Of a stretch of DNA of 64,000 nucleotides, positions 54,284 to 62,719 are shown one piece after another; position 1 is the stretch's first letter, and every line of letters begins with the position of its first letter. A model generated the notes under the pieces. The model did no database searches and was not told the DNA's origin. It saw only the letters and a list, made by a program, of their open reading frames with translations. The position numbers and the translations under genes are program-made. The stretch covers positions 1-64,000 of the forward strand of contig NZ_BMVV01000024.1 of assembly GCF_014650895.1 (NCBI RefSeq), in the 5' to 3' direction. Source of the DNA: Streptomyces omiyaensis (GTDB lineage Bacteria; Actinomycetota; Actinomycetes; Streptomycetales; Streptomycetaceae).

Positions 54284-55138
54284 ATGACCACAGAGGCCGC
54301 GCTCGGCACCGTCGCCGTCATCCCCGACCCCGCTCCCGTCCCGCCCCTGGAGCTCGTCCCGGACCTCCCCGCCACCCCTGTCACCGAGATCGCCGTCGGC
54401 ATCACCAACGCCCTGGTGGCCGCCTGGAACGCGATCCGCACCCGCCACCCGCAAGTCCCCGAAGCGGTCATCACCATGGCCACCGGCGGCCGGGAATCCG
54501 CGGTCAAGCTCGCCCACTTCGGCAAGAACCGCTGGACGGCGAGGAAGGGCGAGACCAAGCACCACGAGGTCTTCGTCACCGCCGAATCCCTCCGCGACGG
54601 CGCGGAGGCGGTCATCGCCACCCTCATCCACGAGGCCGCCCACGGCCTGAACGTGGCCCGCGGCATCGACGACTGCTCCGCCAGCCAGTACCACAACAAG
54701 CACTTCCAGGCCGCCTCCGAAGAGCTGGGCCTCATGCCCAAACCCGGCGTCAGCGCCTATGAGAAGAAGAAGTACGGCTTCGCCTTCACCACCATGACGG
54801 ACGAGACGAAGACCGCCTACGCCGACCAGATCACCGCCCTGGACACGGCCATCCAGGCCGAACGCGTCCCCTCCTGGCTCCTCCTCGGCACCGGCGGAGG
54901 CCGCACACGCAAGAAGACCGGCACCAGCGCCGGCGCCGAGACGGAGACCGACGGCACGGACGACGCCGGACAGGACGGCGAGGTGACCCCGCCCCGCCCG
55001 GAAAAGGAGGACCGCAACTACATCAAGGCCGTCTGCGCGTGCGAACCGCCGACGGTGATCCGCGTGTCCCCCAAGACCCTGGAACGCCGCAAGATCATGT
55101 GCGGCGACTGCGAGAAGACCTTCGCCCAGGAAGCCTGA
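54284..55138 (+). CDS. SprT-like zinc metalloprotease-type protein (284 aa)
   Basis: The zinc-binding motif ATLIHEAAHGLNVARG lies near residue 115, with a third ligand probably in SQYHNKHFQAASEELGL. The C-terminal part has a zinc ribbon: VCACEPPTVIRVSP and RKIMCGDCEKTFA. This HExxH-plus-ribbon order is that of SprT/Spartan-type proteins, some of which digest DNA-protein crosslinks. Residues 200-245 are a disordered acidic linker. Leaderless promoter with the 34-bp palindrome upstream. It is a single-gene transcript ended by the hairpin at 55153. Confidence 0.8.
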   Translation: MTTEAALGTVAVIPDPAPVPPLELVPDLPATPVTEIAVGITNALVAAWNAIRTRHPQVPEAVITMATGGRESAVKLAHFGKNRWTARKGETKHHEVFVTAESLRDGAEAVIATLIHEAAHGLNVARGIDDCSASQYHNKHFQAASEELGLMPKPGVSAYEKKKYGFAFTTMTDETKTAYADQITALDTAIQAERVPSWLLLGTGGGRTRKKTGTSAGAETETDGTDDAGQDGEVTPPRPEKEDRNYIKAVCACEPPTVIRVSPKTLERRKIMCGDCEKTFAQEA

Positions 55139-55152
55139 GCACGCCCAGCTGG

Positions 55153-55181
55153 GCCGGGCCGGTGAACTCCACCGGCCCGGC
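55153..55181 (+). terminator. Terminator after the SprT-like gene
   Basis: A perfect 12-bp stem (GCCGGGCCGGTG/CACCGGCCCGGC) with an AACTC loop lies 15 bases after the stop. Confidence 0.75.
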
Positions 55182-55227
55182 GGCGTTTCGCCCGGCGAGA
55201 CCGCCGAGCACGCGGTACGGGTGCGCC

Positions 55228-55671
55228 ATGGATATGAGCGACGTCTTCGTGCGGGCCGACATGATCAACGAGATGGCCCGAAGGCTTGGAATCGAGAACC
55301 TGCGGCACCGCGGTGGCCCCCGTCTGGAAGACCGGTGGCTGGCGGCGTGGCACCTGTTCGAGACGGCCTGCTCCAACTACGCCGGCGGCCGTACCCCGGC
55401 GTCGGTCGAGCAGGCCGCGGAGCTGGTGCGCGCGATGGTGAAGGCGCACGAGAGCTACCAGGAGTACCCCTCCGTCGGGTACCTGGCCTGTCTGTACGAC
55501 GAGCTCGTTCCCCTGGAGGACAGGCAGCAGGAGCATCAGGTCCCGTGCTCGGTCGAGTGGGCGGCCCGCCCGCTGGAGGCCGTACGGGCGGGGCTTCGGG
55601 ACGATGACTTCGCCCGCTGGCTGCGGGCGCTGGAGGGAGCCGTGCAGGGGGCCGTCCTGACCGCTCCCTGA
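55228..55671 (+). CDS. Hypothetical helical protein (147 aa)
   Basis: Almost entirely helical (SDVFVRADMINEMARRLGIE, RWLAAWHLFETACSNYAGG, VEQAAELVRAMVKAHESYQE, LEAVRAGLRDDDFARWL). No family recognised. TACGGGT seven bases before the ATG resembles a -10 box, so this gene may also be leaderless. Confidence 0.6.
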   Translation: MDMSDVFVRADMINEMARRLGIENLRHRGGPRLEDRWLAAWHLFETACSNYAGGRTPASVEQAAELVRAMVKAHESYQEYPSVGYLACLYDELVPLEDRQQEHQVPCSVEWAARPLEAVRAGLRDDDFARWLRALEGAVQGAVLTAP

Positions 55672-55776
55672 TCGCGGGCGGGGATAGACCTCACGCCGGG
55701 CCGGCGGGGCCTTCGGCGAGCCGCTACGGGTGCGGGTGGTTACGTTGGTCGGGCGCCCCCGATGAGCGCATCTTCG

Positions 55777-55812
55777 AGTGGTCCCGCGTACTTCGCACGG
55801 CGCGGGACCACT
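55777..55812. terminator. Bidirectional terminator
   Basis: A perfect 12-bp stem (AGTGGTCCCGCG/CGCGGGACCACT) separates the convergent genes ending at 55671 and 55846. Confidence 0.75.
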
Positions 55813-55845
55813 GATGCTTGCTTCGCCCCCGGACGAGCGCAGGGA

Positions 55846-56712
55846 TCAACTACGAGACTGTCCCAGGTAGGCGTCGAAGATCGCGCGGGTGCGTTCCGGC
55901 CCGTAGAGAGTCATCTGCGTCCGCACGAAGGCATCAACACGTTCCCGGATTTCGTTGAGCTTCTCCGGCATGTCCAGGTGCGCAGGGGCGAACGGTTCCT
56001 CCACACCGACCACTGCCGGGAACGGCTCGTCCTCCGTTCCAATGTCATACGCCCGCACCTCTGGGACGAGTGGTAGGACGACCAGGCGGCACCCCTCCTT
56101 CAGCTCAAGCCCGACAACGGAGGGCGCGTACAGATCGCCGACCTTCTCTCGAAGGAAGAACGCAGCCGTCTCCGTAGGAGAGACGATGAACCCCCACCTC
56201 TCGTACATCCGCGCCAGATCGTCGTCCCACACGTAGCCGGTCAGCATCCGCCGGCCGCGCCGGCCCTCGACGGCAGCGGCCGCGCGGACCAGCTGCCGGC
56301 CGATGCCCTGTCTGCGCGAGGAAGGCTCCACAGCCATAAAGGCCACGTGCGCGCAGACCTCGTTGACCCGGGCGAACATGGCCCGCTGCATGCCGGCCTG
56401 CTGGGCGTACACATTCTGGTGAGCCCTCAGCTCCGCCAGACGTTCGCTCGGCTTCATACCATGGTTGCCCCGCTGCACCAGTGCTGCGCCCAGAAGTTTG
56501 CGGCGCCGTTCAACGACCAGCAGGCGGAATGGTTCGGCGAAGCGGGTCGTATCGATCCCACTGTCGAGGAGATGGCAGGTCGCCGTCAGCTGCTCCCGGT
56601 CCACCTCGTCCCGGGCTACCTCCGCGAGCAGTTCCTTGATCGCAGCGCCTTCCCCAGCTCGGGCAAGCCGTACGCCTGACGATTCGCCTCTGCGTGCCTT
56701 GACCCGCCCCAT
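55846..56712 (-). CDS. GNAT-family N-acetyltransferase (288 aa)
   Basis: The GNAT core is in the first 190 residues: a strand with PFRLLVVERRRKLLGAALVQ, the acetyl-CoA loop FMAVEPSSRRQGIGRQLVRA (R-x-x-G-I-G) near residue 135 and motif B (DDDLARMYERWGFIVSPTET). The C-terminal 90 residues are an extra domain of unknown fold. Substrate unknown. The region just upstream (56713-56944) shows no gene. Confidence 0.75.
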   Translation of the reverse strand: MGRVKARRGESSGVRLARAGEGAAIKELLAEVARDEVDREQLTATCHLLDSGIDTTRFAEPFRLLVVERRRKLLGAALVQRGNHGMKPSERLAELRAHQNVYAQQAGMQRAMFARVNEVCAHVAFMAVEPSSRRQGIGRQLVRAAAAVEGRRGRRMLTGYVWDDDLARMYERWGFIVSPTETAAFFLREKVGDLYAPSVVGLELKEGCRLVVLPLVPEVRAYDIGTEDEPFPAVVGVEEPFAPAHLDMPEKLNEIRERVDAFVRTQMTLYGPERTRAIFDAYLGQSRS

Positions 56713-56944
56713 CTGCGTCTCCTCGGAATCTGCGGTGAGAGGCTCTTGGGCAGCGGCTCACCGTGGTTGCTTCGCTCAAGAGTCGGCCCGACGGGCAGTT
56801 GTGTGGCGGAACCGACGGGGGATTCCCGCGAAAGAGGCATGGTGAGGGGACGGGCGTCACGATTTCGGCCGCGCACGGCCCTGGATCGTTGGTCCGTGCA
56901 GACGGCGCCCGTCCGTGGGCACCGGTGAGGAGTGGGAGACGGAG

Positions 56945-57226
56945 ATGACCAGAGCAGTCACCCCAGAGGTCGGTCCGGATCTTGTCGCGGTTGGCGAGGG
57001 TGATGACGTAGGCGTCCTGGACGATGTCTTCGGCGTCGGCGCGGGAGGCGGGCAGGTTCTCGGCGGCGAGCTCGCGCCGGGCGAGGCCGTGGAGCACGCG
57101 GCGCTTGTCCTGATAGACAGCGAACAGACGTTCGGCAAAGGAGTCCCCAGACGCGGCCCGCGCCCCCTCGGCGGCGGCCTGGGGGAGGGATGCTCCGGTG
57201 CGGGCGGGGCCGGCGGCGGGGTGCAT
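56945..57226 (-). pseudogene. Truncated ECF-type sigma factor copy
   Basis: From the ATG at 57226 (GAAAGGAG site) the product resembles region 2 of the neighbouring sigma factor: RRVLHGLARRELAAENLPAS, then DAEDIVQDAYVITLANRDKI. Similarity stops near 56965, after which the frame runs on without sense, and region 4 is missing. About 65 bp around 57013-57080 are nearly identical to 58083-58146, so this is a broken duplicate. Confidence 0.7.
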
Positions 57227-57272
57227 GGTGCTCCTTTCGGCGGTGCTCGCGCGGCGGTGGTGCGTGAGCGGG

Positions 57273-58226
57273 TTACCGGGGGCGGGGGCCGGGGGCGGTG
57301 TCTGCATGACAGGGGCGGCCGAGATTTTGAGAGGGGAGGCTGTCGCTGGGGGGAGCGGGTCGGACGAGGGCGACGGGGTCCAGGACGCCGTACGGTTCGG
57401 TGCCCGGCCGGCTCGCCCCCGTTTCGGCGAGCGTGTTCTGGGCGGAGGCGGCCCACTCGCCGAGAGTGCGGGACAGGCTCTTGGCGAGGGTTCCGCCGGT
57501 TCGGGTGAGCCGTCGGCGGCGCCGCCGACGCCGTCGGCTCGGCCTGATCCTCGATGCGAGGCCAAGCGCGGACGTCGCGACGATGGCCAGGGCGAGGAGA
57601 GAGGAGCCGGTGTCGTCGGGGCGGCCGGCAGGGCTGGTGCTGATCCAGTGGAGTTGTTCGGTGAGGGCGCGGTGTCCGAGGGAGACGAGGAGGGCGGCGG
57701 CGAGGGTGCCGAGGGTGGCGAGGAGGGCGATCTTGGCACGTCGGATGTGGGTGGCGACGGTCCCCTTGTGAGCGCCGGTGAGTTCGGCGATCTCGGCCTG
57801 GGTGTAGCCCCAGCCCTCGTTGAGCAGGACATATCGGCGCTGGGGTTCGGTCAGTTCCTGGAGGGCGGGGCGGGTGTCGAGGATGGCGTCGGTGTCTTCT
57901 TCGGCGAGGTCGCTGACCCACAGGACGCTGTGTGCTTCGGCGGTTGGGGCAGTGGTGTCGAGGAGGGCGGCGGTCTTGCGGCGGCTGATGTCCTTGACCC
58001 GGTTGCGGATGACGGCGCAGAGGTAGGCGTAGGGGTTGTCGATCGTCGTCTCGCGGCTGTTGATGAAGGTGGTGAGGAAGGCGTCCTGGACGATGTCCTC
58101 GGCGTCGGCCGCGGGCAGGTTCTCGGCGGCGAGCTCGCGCCGGGCCAGGCGCAGGAGCGCCTGGCCCTTGTCGTGGTGGACGGCGAGGAGTTCGTCGGTG
58201 AGGGGTGTGTCGTCGTGGTCAGGCAC
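57273..58226 (-). CDS. ECF-like sigma factor with membrane-spanning C-terminal extension (317 aa)
   Basis: Region 2 (about residues 15-85; DAEDIVQDAFLTTFINSRET, AYLCAVIRNRVKDISRR) and region 4 (about 120-165; LQELTEPQRRYVLLNEGWGY, TQAEIAELTGAHKGTVATHI) are complete. Directly after the recognition helix come two hydrophobic stretches (IALLATLGTLAAALLVSLG near 166-184, SSLLALAIVATSALGLAS near 208-225). A run of nine or more arginines and a disordered tail follow. The sigma factor would therefore be tethered to the membrane unless its tail is removed. GTG start at 58226 overlapping the preceding gene by eight bases; the long open frame upstream is rejected on codon use. Confidence 0.78.
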   Translation of the reverse strand: MPDHDDTPLTDELLAVHHDKGQALLRLARRELAAENLPAADAEDIVQDAFLTTFINSRETTIDNPYAYLCAVIRNRVKDISRRKTAALLDTTAPTAEAHSVLWVSDLAEEDTDAILDTRPALQELTEPQRRYVLLNEGWGYTQAEIAELTGAHKGTVATHIRRAKIALLATLGTLAAALLVSLGHRALTEQLHWISTSPAGRPDDTGSSLLALAIVATSALGLASRIRPSRRRRRRRRRLTRTGGTLAKSLSRTLGEWAASAQNTLAETGASRPGTEPYGVLDPVALVRPAPPSDSLPSQNLGRPCHADTAPGPRPR

Positions 58227-58449
58227 GGCCGGAGCCCTTCTGCGCGGCCGTCTTGCGGCGGGCGGGCGGAAGGGCGGCTTCGGCGCGGATGAGCTCGGCT
58301 TCGCCGCGGGCGCGGGCGAGGTCGGCGAGAGCGTGTGCGTGGATGACCTCGGTCTCCCCCCGGGTGCGGCTGCGGTCCTGGAGGATCTTGATGAGCTTGT
58401 CGGCCAGCGGGACGAGGACGACCAGGACGGCGGCGATGACGAGTTCCAT
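58219..58449 (-). CDS. Small single-pass membrane protein coupled to the sigma factor (76 aa)
   Basis: An N-terminal membrane helix (MELVIAAVLVVLVPLADKLI) is followed by a charged helix (LADLARARGEAELIRAEAAL) and a basic tail. The ATG at 58449 has a GAAGGA site; the gene overlaps the sigma factor start. By position it may act as an anti-sigma-like or anchoring partner. No zinc motif or known anti-sigma domain is visible. Confidence 0.65.
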   Translation of the reverse strand: MELVIAAVLVVLVPLADKLIKILQDRSRTRGETEVIHAHALADLARARGEAELIRAEAALPPARRKTAAQKGSGRA

Positions 58450-58524
58450 TGTGTTCCTTCCGGTGGGGCCCGCGAGGCTGTTCCGGGCGGGCCGTTCACT
58501 GGAGTAGGGGCATGACCCTCGCGT

Positions 58525-58607
58525 CTGCATGACACCCGCCGTTCAGTTTCTGAAGGCGCTCCGAGGGAGGGGCGGCGGAAAAGAATCTTGGGCGAGGTGT
58601 CATGCAG
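58525..58607. repeat. Twelve-bp inverted repeat upstream of the sigma operon
   Basis: CTGCATGACACC at 58525-58536 and GGTGTCATGCAG at 58596-58607 are exact inverted copies 59 bp apart. Part of the motif (CTGCATGACA) recurs at 57302-57311 near the end of the sigma gene. They may be operator sites or ends of a small insertion. Confidence 0.5.
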
Positions 58608-58923
58608 AAGCCGCCCTCGCCCCCCTTCACAGGCGGGACCCTGACGTCCGCACTCCAATGAAGTTCAATAACAGCAAACGGCCGGAACCCGCTCCGAGCC
58701 TCCTTCCGGCCGCCCAGAGCACCCCCGCCCCACCCCGGTGCCCCACCTTGTCCGTACCGGGACGCCACGTACGACTCGGCTCGACACGAGCCGACACGAA
58801 CGGCTGGCCGGACGACGGGGGCGTCGTCGCTGACGGTTGCAGATTGCTGTTATTGAAAATCAGACAGGTCGGGAAGGCTTCGGGCGGGGCCTGCCTGGGG
58901 CGGCGCCGGTCGCGGCACCTGCC
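58608..58923. other. Gene-poor region left of the transposon
   Basis: No convincing gene. CAATAACAGC (58667-58676) and CTGTTATTG (58848-58856) are a short inverted pair, GTTGCAGATTGCTGTTATTGAAAATC being AT-rich for this window. The function is unknown. Confidence 0.4.
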
Positions 58924-58961
58924 GGGGCCCTGTTCTCGTATAGCTACGGCGAGGTGACATG
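58924..58961 (+). mobile_element. Candidate left terminal inverted repeat of a Tn3-family transposon
   Basis: A 38-bp segment beginning GGGGCCCTGTTCTCGTATAG, 63 bases before the transposase start, has the GGGG opening and length of Tn3-family ends. No second copy was seen between the transposase and position 64000, so the other end would lie outside the window. Confidence 0.5.
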
Positions 58962-59023
58962 TAGCGCTGTGTAACTACCTTGGCCTCGTTTCCCCTCAGT
59001 GGTCGCCTCGTTGAGCTGAATGA

Positions 59024-62000
59024 GTGATCACGGTGGGGTGGAGGGTGCGGGTGCGGCAGGACTGGGAGCCGGAAGACCTGATCGAGGTCTGGACGCTGCT
59101 TGAAGACGACATGAAGCGGCTGCGGAACAAGTCCGGGGCAAACCGGCTGGGCTTTGCGGTGCTGTTGAAGTTCTTCGAGGTGGAGGCTCGGTTCCCGGAG
59201 TCGGCCGGGGAGGTGCCGGCGGCGGCGGTGGCGTACGTGGCCCAGCAGGTGAAGGTCCCTGCCGGGGAGTGGGCGGACTACGACTGGCAGGGCAAGGCGA
59301 TCAAGCGTCACCGGGGCGAGATCCGGGCGGCGTACGGGTTCCGGGCGAATACCGAGGAGGACCAGGAGCGGCTGGCCGGGTGGCTGGCGAGCGAGCTGTG
59401 TCCGGTGGAGCTGTCGCGGGACCGGCTGGAGGCCGCGGTGGTGGCCCGCTGCCGCAACGACCACATCGAGCCTCCGGCCCCGGGTCAGGTCCGGCGACTG
59501 GTCGGCAGGGCGGTCAAGGACTTCGAGGCCGGGTTCTGCCGCGGCACGCTGGACCGGCTCAGCCACGCGACCCGCTCGCGGCTGGAGGACCTGATCGCGG
59601 GCGACGGGACGGACGAGGGGGCCGACGGCAACGGCGATGGCGCGGTGGCCGGCGGCGGGCGCTCGCACTTCGCCGAGCTGAAGACCGACCCCGGGGCGCC
59701 GGGCCTGGAGAGTCTGCTGGCTGAGGTGAACAAGCTGGAGCGGGTGCGGCGCCTGGAGTTGCCCGGCGACCTGTTCGCGGATGTGTCGGAGAAGCTGGTG
59801 GACGCCTGGCGGGCGAGGGCGTCGAAGGAGTATCCGGCGAACCTGGAGCGGATGAAGCCGCCCCGGCGGCTGACCCTGCTGGCCACGCTGTGCCATGTGC
59901 GGCAGACGGAGATCACCGACTCGCTGGTGGACCTGTTCATCCAGCTCGTGCTGAAGATCAATACCCGGGCGGAGCGGAGGGTCGACAAGGAGCTGAACGC
60001 CGAGCTGAAGAAGGTCCGCGGCAAGGAGGGGATGCTGCTGCGGGTCGCGGAGGCGGCGCTGTCGGAGCCGTCCGGCACGGTGCGGCGGGTGATCTTCCCG
60101 GTGGTTGGCGGGGAGAAGACGCTCAAGGCGCTGGCAGCGGAGGCCGCGGCGAACGAGGCCCGCTACAAGGCCCGGGTGCGTACGGTGCTGCGGTCGTCGT
60201 ACTCGGCGCACTGGCGGCGGATGCTGTCGCCGCTGCTGAAGGCGCTGGAGCTGAAGTGCAACAACACCGCCTACCGGCCGGTGATGGACGCGATCGACCT
60301 GCTCAAGCGGTACCTGGAGCAGCCGCTGAAGGAGGGCGCGTTCTTCGATCCGGCCGAGAGCGTGCCGCTTGAGGGGGTGGTGCCCGAGCAGTGGCGGGCG
60401 GCTGTGGTGGACGACAAGGGCCGGGTCGAGCGCATCCCGTACGAGCTGTGCGTGCTGGTCAGCTTGCGGGACGCGCTGCGGCGGCGGGAGATCTGGGTGG
60501 TGGGAGCGAACCGGTGGCGGAACCCGGAGGACGACCTGCCCGCCGACTTCGAGGACAACCGGGACGTCCACTACGCCGCGATCCGCCAGCCGCAGGACGC
60601 CGGCGAGTTCATCACCGCCCTCCAGAGCAAGCTGCGGACCTCGCTGGACCGCTTCGAGCATGCCCTGGCCGAGGGCACCACAGGCGGGGTGGCGATCGTC
60701 AAGAAGCACGGCGAGCCGTGGATCCGCGTCTCCCCGCGCGGCAAGCAGGACGAGCCGGAGTCCCTGGTCGCCATCAAGGGCGAGATCGAACGGCGCTGGG
60801 GCACCATCGACCTGCTGGACATCCTGAAGTACGCCGAGTTCGACACGGACTTCATCGCCGAGTTCACCTCGGTGGCCACCAGAGAGAACCTGTCCAGGGA
60901 AGTGCTGCGGCGCCGGCTGCTGCTCGTGCTGTTCGCCCTGGGCACCAACATGGGCATCAAACGCGTCGCGGTGACCGGCAAGCACGGCGAATCCGAGGCG
61001 ACGCTGCGCAGGGTGCGGCACCTGTTCGTCAACCGGGCCAACATGCGCGCCGCGCTGGTGAAGCTGGTGAACGCCACCTTCGCCGCCCGGGACGAGATGT
61101 GGTGGGGCACCGGCACGGCGTGCGCCTCCGACAGCCGCAAGTTCGGCTCCTGGTCCTCGAACCTGATGACCGAGTGGCACCAGCGCTACCGCGGCCCCGG
61201 CGTGATGATCTACTGGCACGTCGAGCGGAAGTCGGTGTGCATCTACTCCCAGCTCAAGTCCTGTTCGGCCTCCGAGGTCGCCTCGATGATCGAGGGCGTG
61301 CTGCGGCACTGCACCGACATGGTCGTGGACCGGCAGTACACCGACACCCACGGCGCGTCCATCGTCGGCTTCGCCTTCGCGCACATGCTCGACTTCAAGC
61401 TGATGCCCAGGCTGAAGAACATCGGCTCCGCGAAGCTGTACCGGCCGGCCGCCGGTCAGGACGAGAACTGGCCGAACCTGGCGCCGGTGCTGTCCACCAA
61501 GACGATCAACTGGGACCTGATCCGCCAGCAGTACGACCAGATCGTGAAGTACACCACCGCCCTGCGCCTGGGCACCGCCGAGGCCGAGCAGGTCCTGCGC
61601 CGCTTCACCCGCGGCGGCCCGAAGCACCCCACCTACCAGGCGATCGAGGAACTCGGGCGGGCGGTGCGTACGGCGTTCGTCTGCGACTACCTCGCCGATG
61701 TCGAGCTGCGGCAGGAGATCCACGAGGGATTGCAGGTCGTGGAGAACTGGAACTCCGCGAACAAGGACCTGTTCTACGGCAAGGACGGTGACCTGGCCGG
61801 TGCAGACAAGGAGTCCCAGGAGGTGTCCATGCTGGCCCTGCACCTGCTCCAGTCCGCCCTGGTCCACGTCAACACGCTGCTGATGCAGCAGGTCCTGGCC
61901 GATCCGAAGTGGGCCGAGATGCTGACCGAGGCGGACCGGCGGGCGCTGTCCCCGCTGTTCTGGACGCACGTGAACCCCTACGGCCGGTTCGAGCTGGACA

Positions 62001-62098
62001 TGAACAGCCGCCTGGAGCTGGACCTGGCCGCCCGGGCAGCCGCGGTGCCCGGCCCGCGCACCCCGGAGGATGCACGCGCTGGGCAAGGCGCGTCCTGA
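59024..62098 (+). CDS. tnpA: Tn3-family transposase (1024 aa)
   Basis: The N-terminal DNA-binding region has WTLLEDDMKRLRNKSGANRL and GFAVLLKFFEVEARFPES, as in Tn3-family transposases. The catalytic core is in the C-terminal half: DRQYTDTHGASIVGFAFAHM carries the second catalytic aspartate, preceded by the DSRKFGSWSSNLMTEWHQRY block. VENWNSANKDLFYGKDGDLA followed by the glutamate region (ESQEVSMLALHLLQSALVHV) completes the DDE triad. Length is normal (about 1000). The gene starts with GTG at 59024; a second GTG a few codons later is possible. No resolvase gene is visible in the window. Genes to its right may be cargo. Confidence 0.93.
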   Translation: MITVGWRVRVRQDWEPEDLIEVWTLLEDDMKRLRNKSGANRLGFAVLLKFFEVEARFPESAGEVPAAAVAYVAQQVKVPAGEWADYDWQGKAIKRHRGEIRAAYGFRANTEEDQERLAGWLASELCPVELSRDRLEAAVVARCRNDHIEPPAPGQVRRLVGRAVKDFEAGFCRGTLDRLSHATRSRLEDLIAGDGTDEGADGNGDGAVAGGGRSHFAELKTDPGAPGLESLLAEVNKLERVRRLELPGDLFADVSEKLVDAWRARASKEYPANLERMKPPRRLTLLATLCHVRQTEITDSLVDLFIQLVLKINTRAERRVDKELNAELKKVRGKEGMLLRVAEAALSEPSGTVRRVIFPVVGGEKTLKALAAEAAANEARYKARVRTVLRSSYSAHWRRMLSPLLKALELKCNNTAYRPVMDAIDLLKRYLEQPLKEGAFFDPAESVPLEGVVPEQWRAAVVDDKGRVERIPYELCVLVSLRDALRRREIWVVGANRWRNPEDDLPADFEDNRDVHYAAIRQPQDAGEFITALQSKLRTSLDRFEHALAEGTTGGVAIVKKHGEPWIRVSPRGKQDEPESLVAIKGEIERRWGTIDLLDILKYAEFDTDFIAEFTSVATRENLSREVLRRRLLLVLFALGTNMGIKRVAVTGKHGESEATLRRVRHLFVNRANMRAALVKLVNATFAARDEMWWGTGTACASDSRKFGSWSSNLMTEWHQRYRGPGVMIYWHVERKSVCIYSQLKSCSASEVASMIEGVLRHCTDMVVDRQYTDTHGASIVGFAFAHMLDFKLMPRLKNIGSAKLYRPAAGQDENWPNLAPVLSTKTINWDLIRQQYDQIVKYTTALRLGTAEAEQVLRRFTRGGPKHPTYQAIEELGRAVRTAFVCDYLADVELRQEIHEGLQVVENWNSANKDLFYGKDGDLAGADKESQEVSMLALHLLQSALVHVNTLLMQQVLADPKWAEMLTEADRRALSPLFWTHVNPYGRFELDMNSRLELDLAARAAAVPGPRTPEDARAGQGAS

Positions 62099-62113
62099 CC
62101 ACCGGGCAGCGGG

Positions 62114-62719
62114 TCAGCGCAGGCGGCCGAGGCCGGGCACGAAGCGGCCGGTACGGGCTGCGTACTCCTGCCAGGCGACGCCGTGGATGCGCCCCAGGTA
62201 GGGCTCTTCGATCCGGCGGACTTGGAGCTCGTTGCCGATGACCATGGCGGCCAGGCCCGCCAGGGAGATGCCGTTGGGTACGGCGAGGGCCAGCCCGGCG
62301 GTCATCGCGGTCAGCCCTGAGTAGATCGGGTTGCGCACGAGCCGGAACGGGCCGGTGGTGACCAGCGCCGGGCGCTCACCCGGGTCGACCGTGGTCCGCC
62401 AAGAGGCGCCCATGGCGAGCTGGCACGCGAAGACCGCCGCGATACTCACGGCGGCCAGCACCGCCCCGGCCACGCGCAGGGCGGGCCGGTCCAGCGCGGG
62501 CAGCGGGTGAAGACCGGCAAGCTCTGCCACCGGGGCCACGACGCCGGCGGCGAGACCGCCGAGCGCACTGGCCAGCCGCGCGACCCAGTGGAAGACCCCC
62601 ACCGGGCGCCGCACCCCGCTCTCCCCGGTACGGCGCCGCTGAACAGCGATGCGCACGCCGCCGTCCAGCAGCAGGAACACGCCGAACAGCACCAGCGCCA
62701 CTGCGGGCATCGCCCTCAC
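62114..62719 (-). CDS. Isoprenylcysteine carboxyl methyltransferase-like membrane protein (201 aa)
   Basis: Four or five membrane helices (VALVLFGVFLLLDGGVRIAV, LRVAGAVLAAVSIAAVFACQ and others) surround the ICMT/PEMT signature GPFRLVRNPIYSGLTAMTAG and the final EEPYLGRIHGVAWQEYAART. Bacterial members methylate small hydrophobic or unknown substrates with SAM at the membrane. GTG start overlapping the preceding stop (GTGA); an ATG three codons in is possible. Confidence 0.8.
   Translation of the reverse strand: MRAMPAVALVLFGVFLLLDGGVRIAVQRRRTGESGVRRPVGVFHWVARLASALGGLAAGVVAPVAELAGLHPLPALDRPALRVAGAVLAAVSIAAVFACQLAMGASWRTTVDPGERPALVTTGPFRLVRNPIYSGLTAMTAGLALAVPNGISLAGLAAMVIGNELQVRRIEEPYLGRIHGVAWQEYAARTGRFVPGLGRLR

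Noticed and set aside
58850..62086. Minus-strand open frame of 1078 codons
   Set aside because: It is antisense to the Tn3 transposase, whose DDE motifs and length are convincing; its own composition (His, Pro, Arg, Gln rich) is that of a shadow frame.
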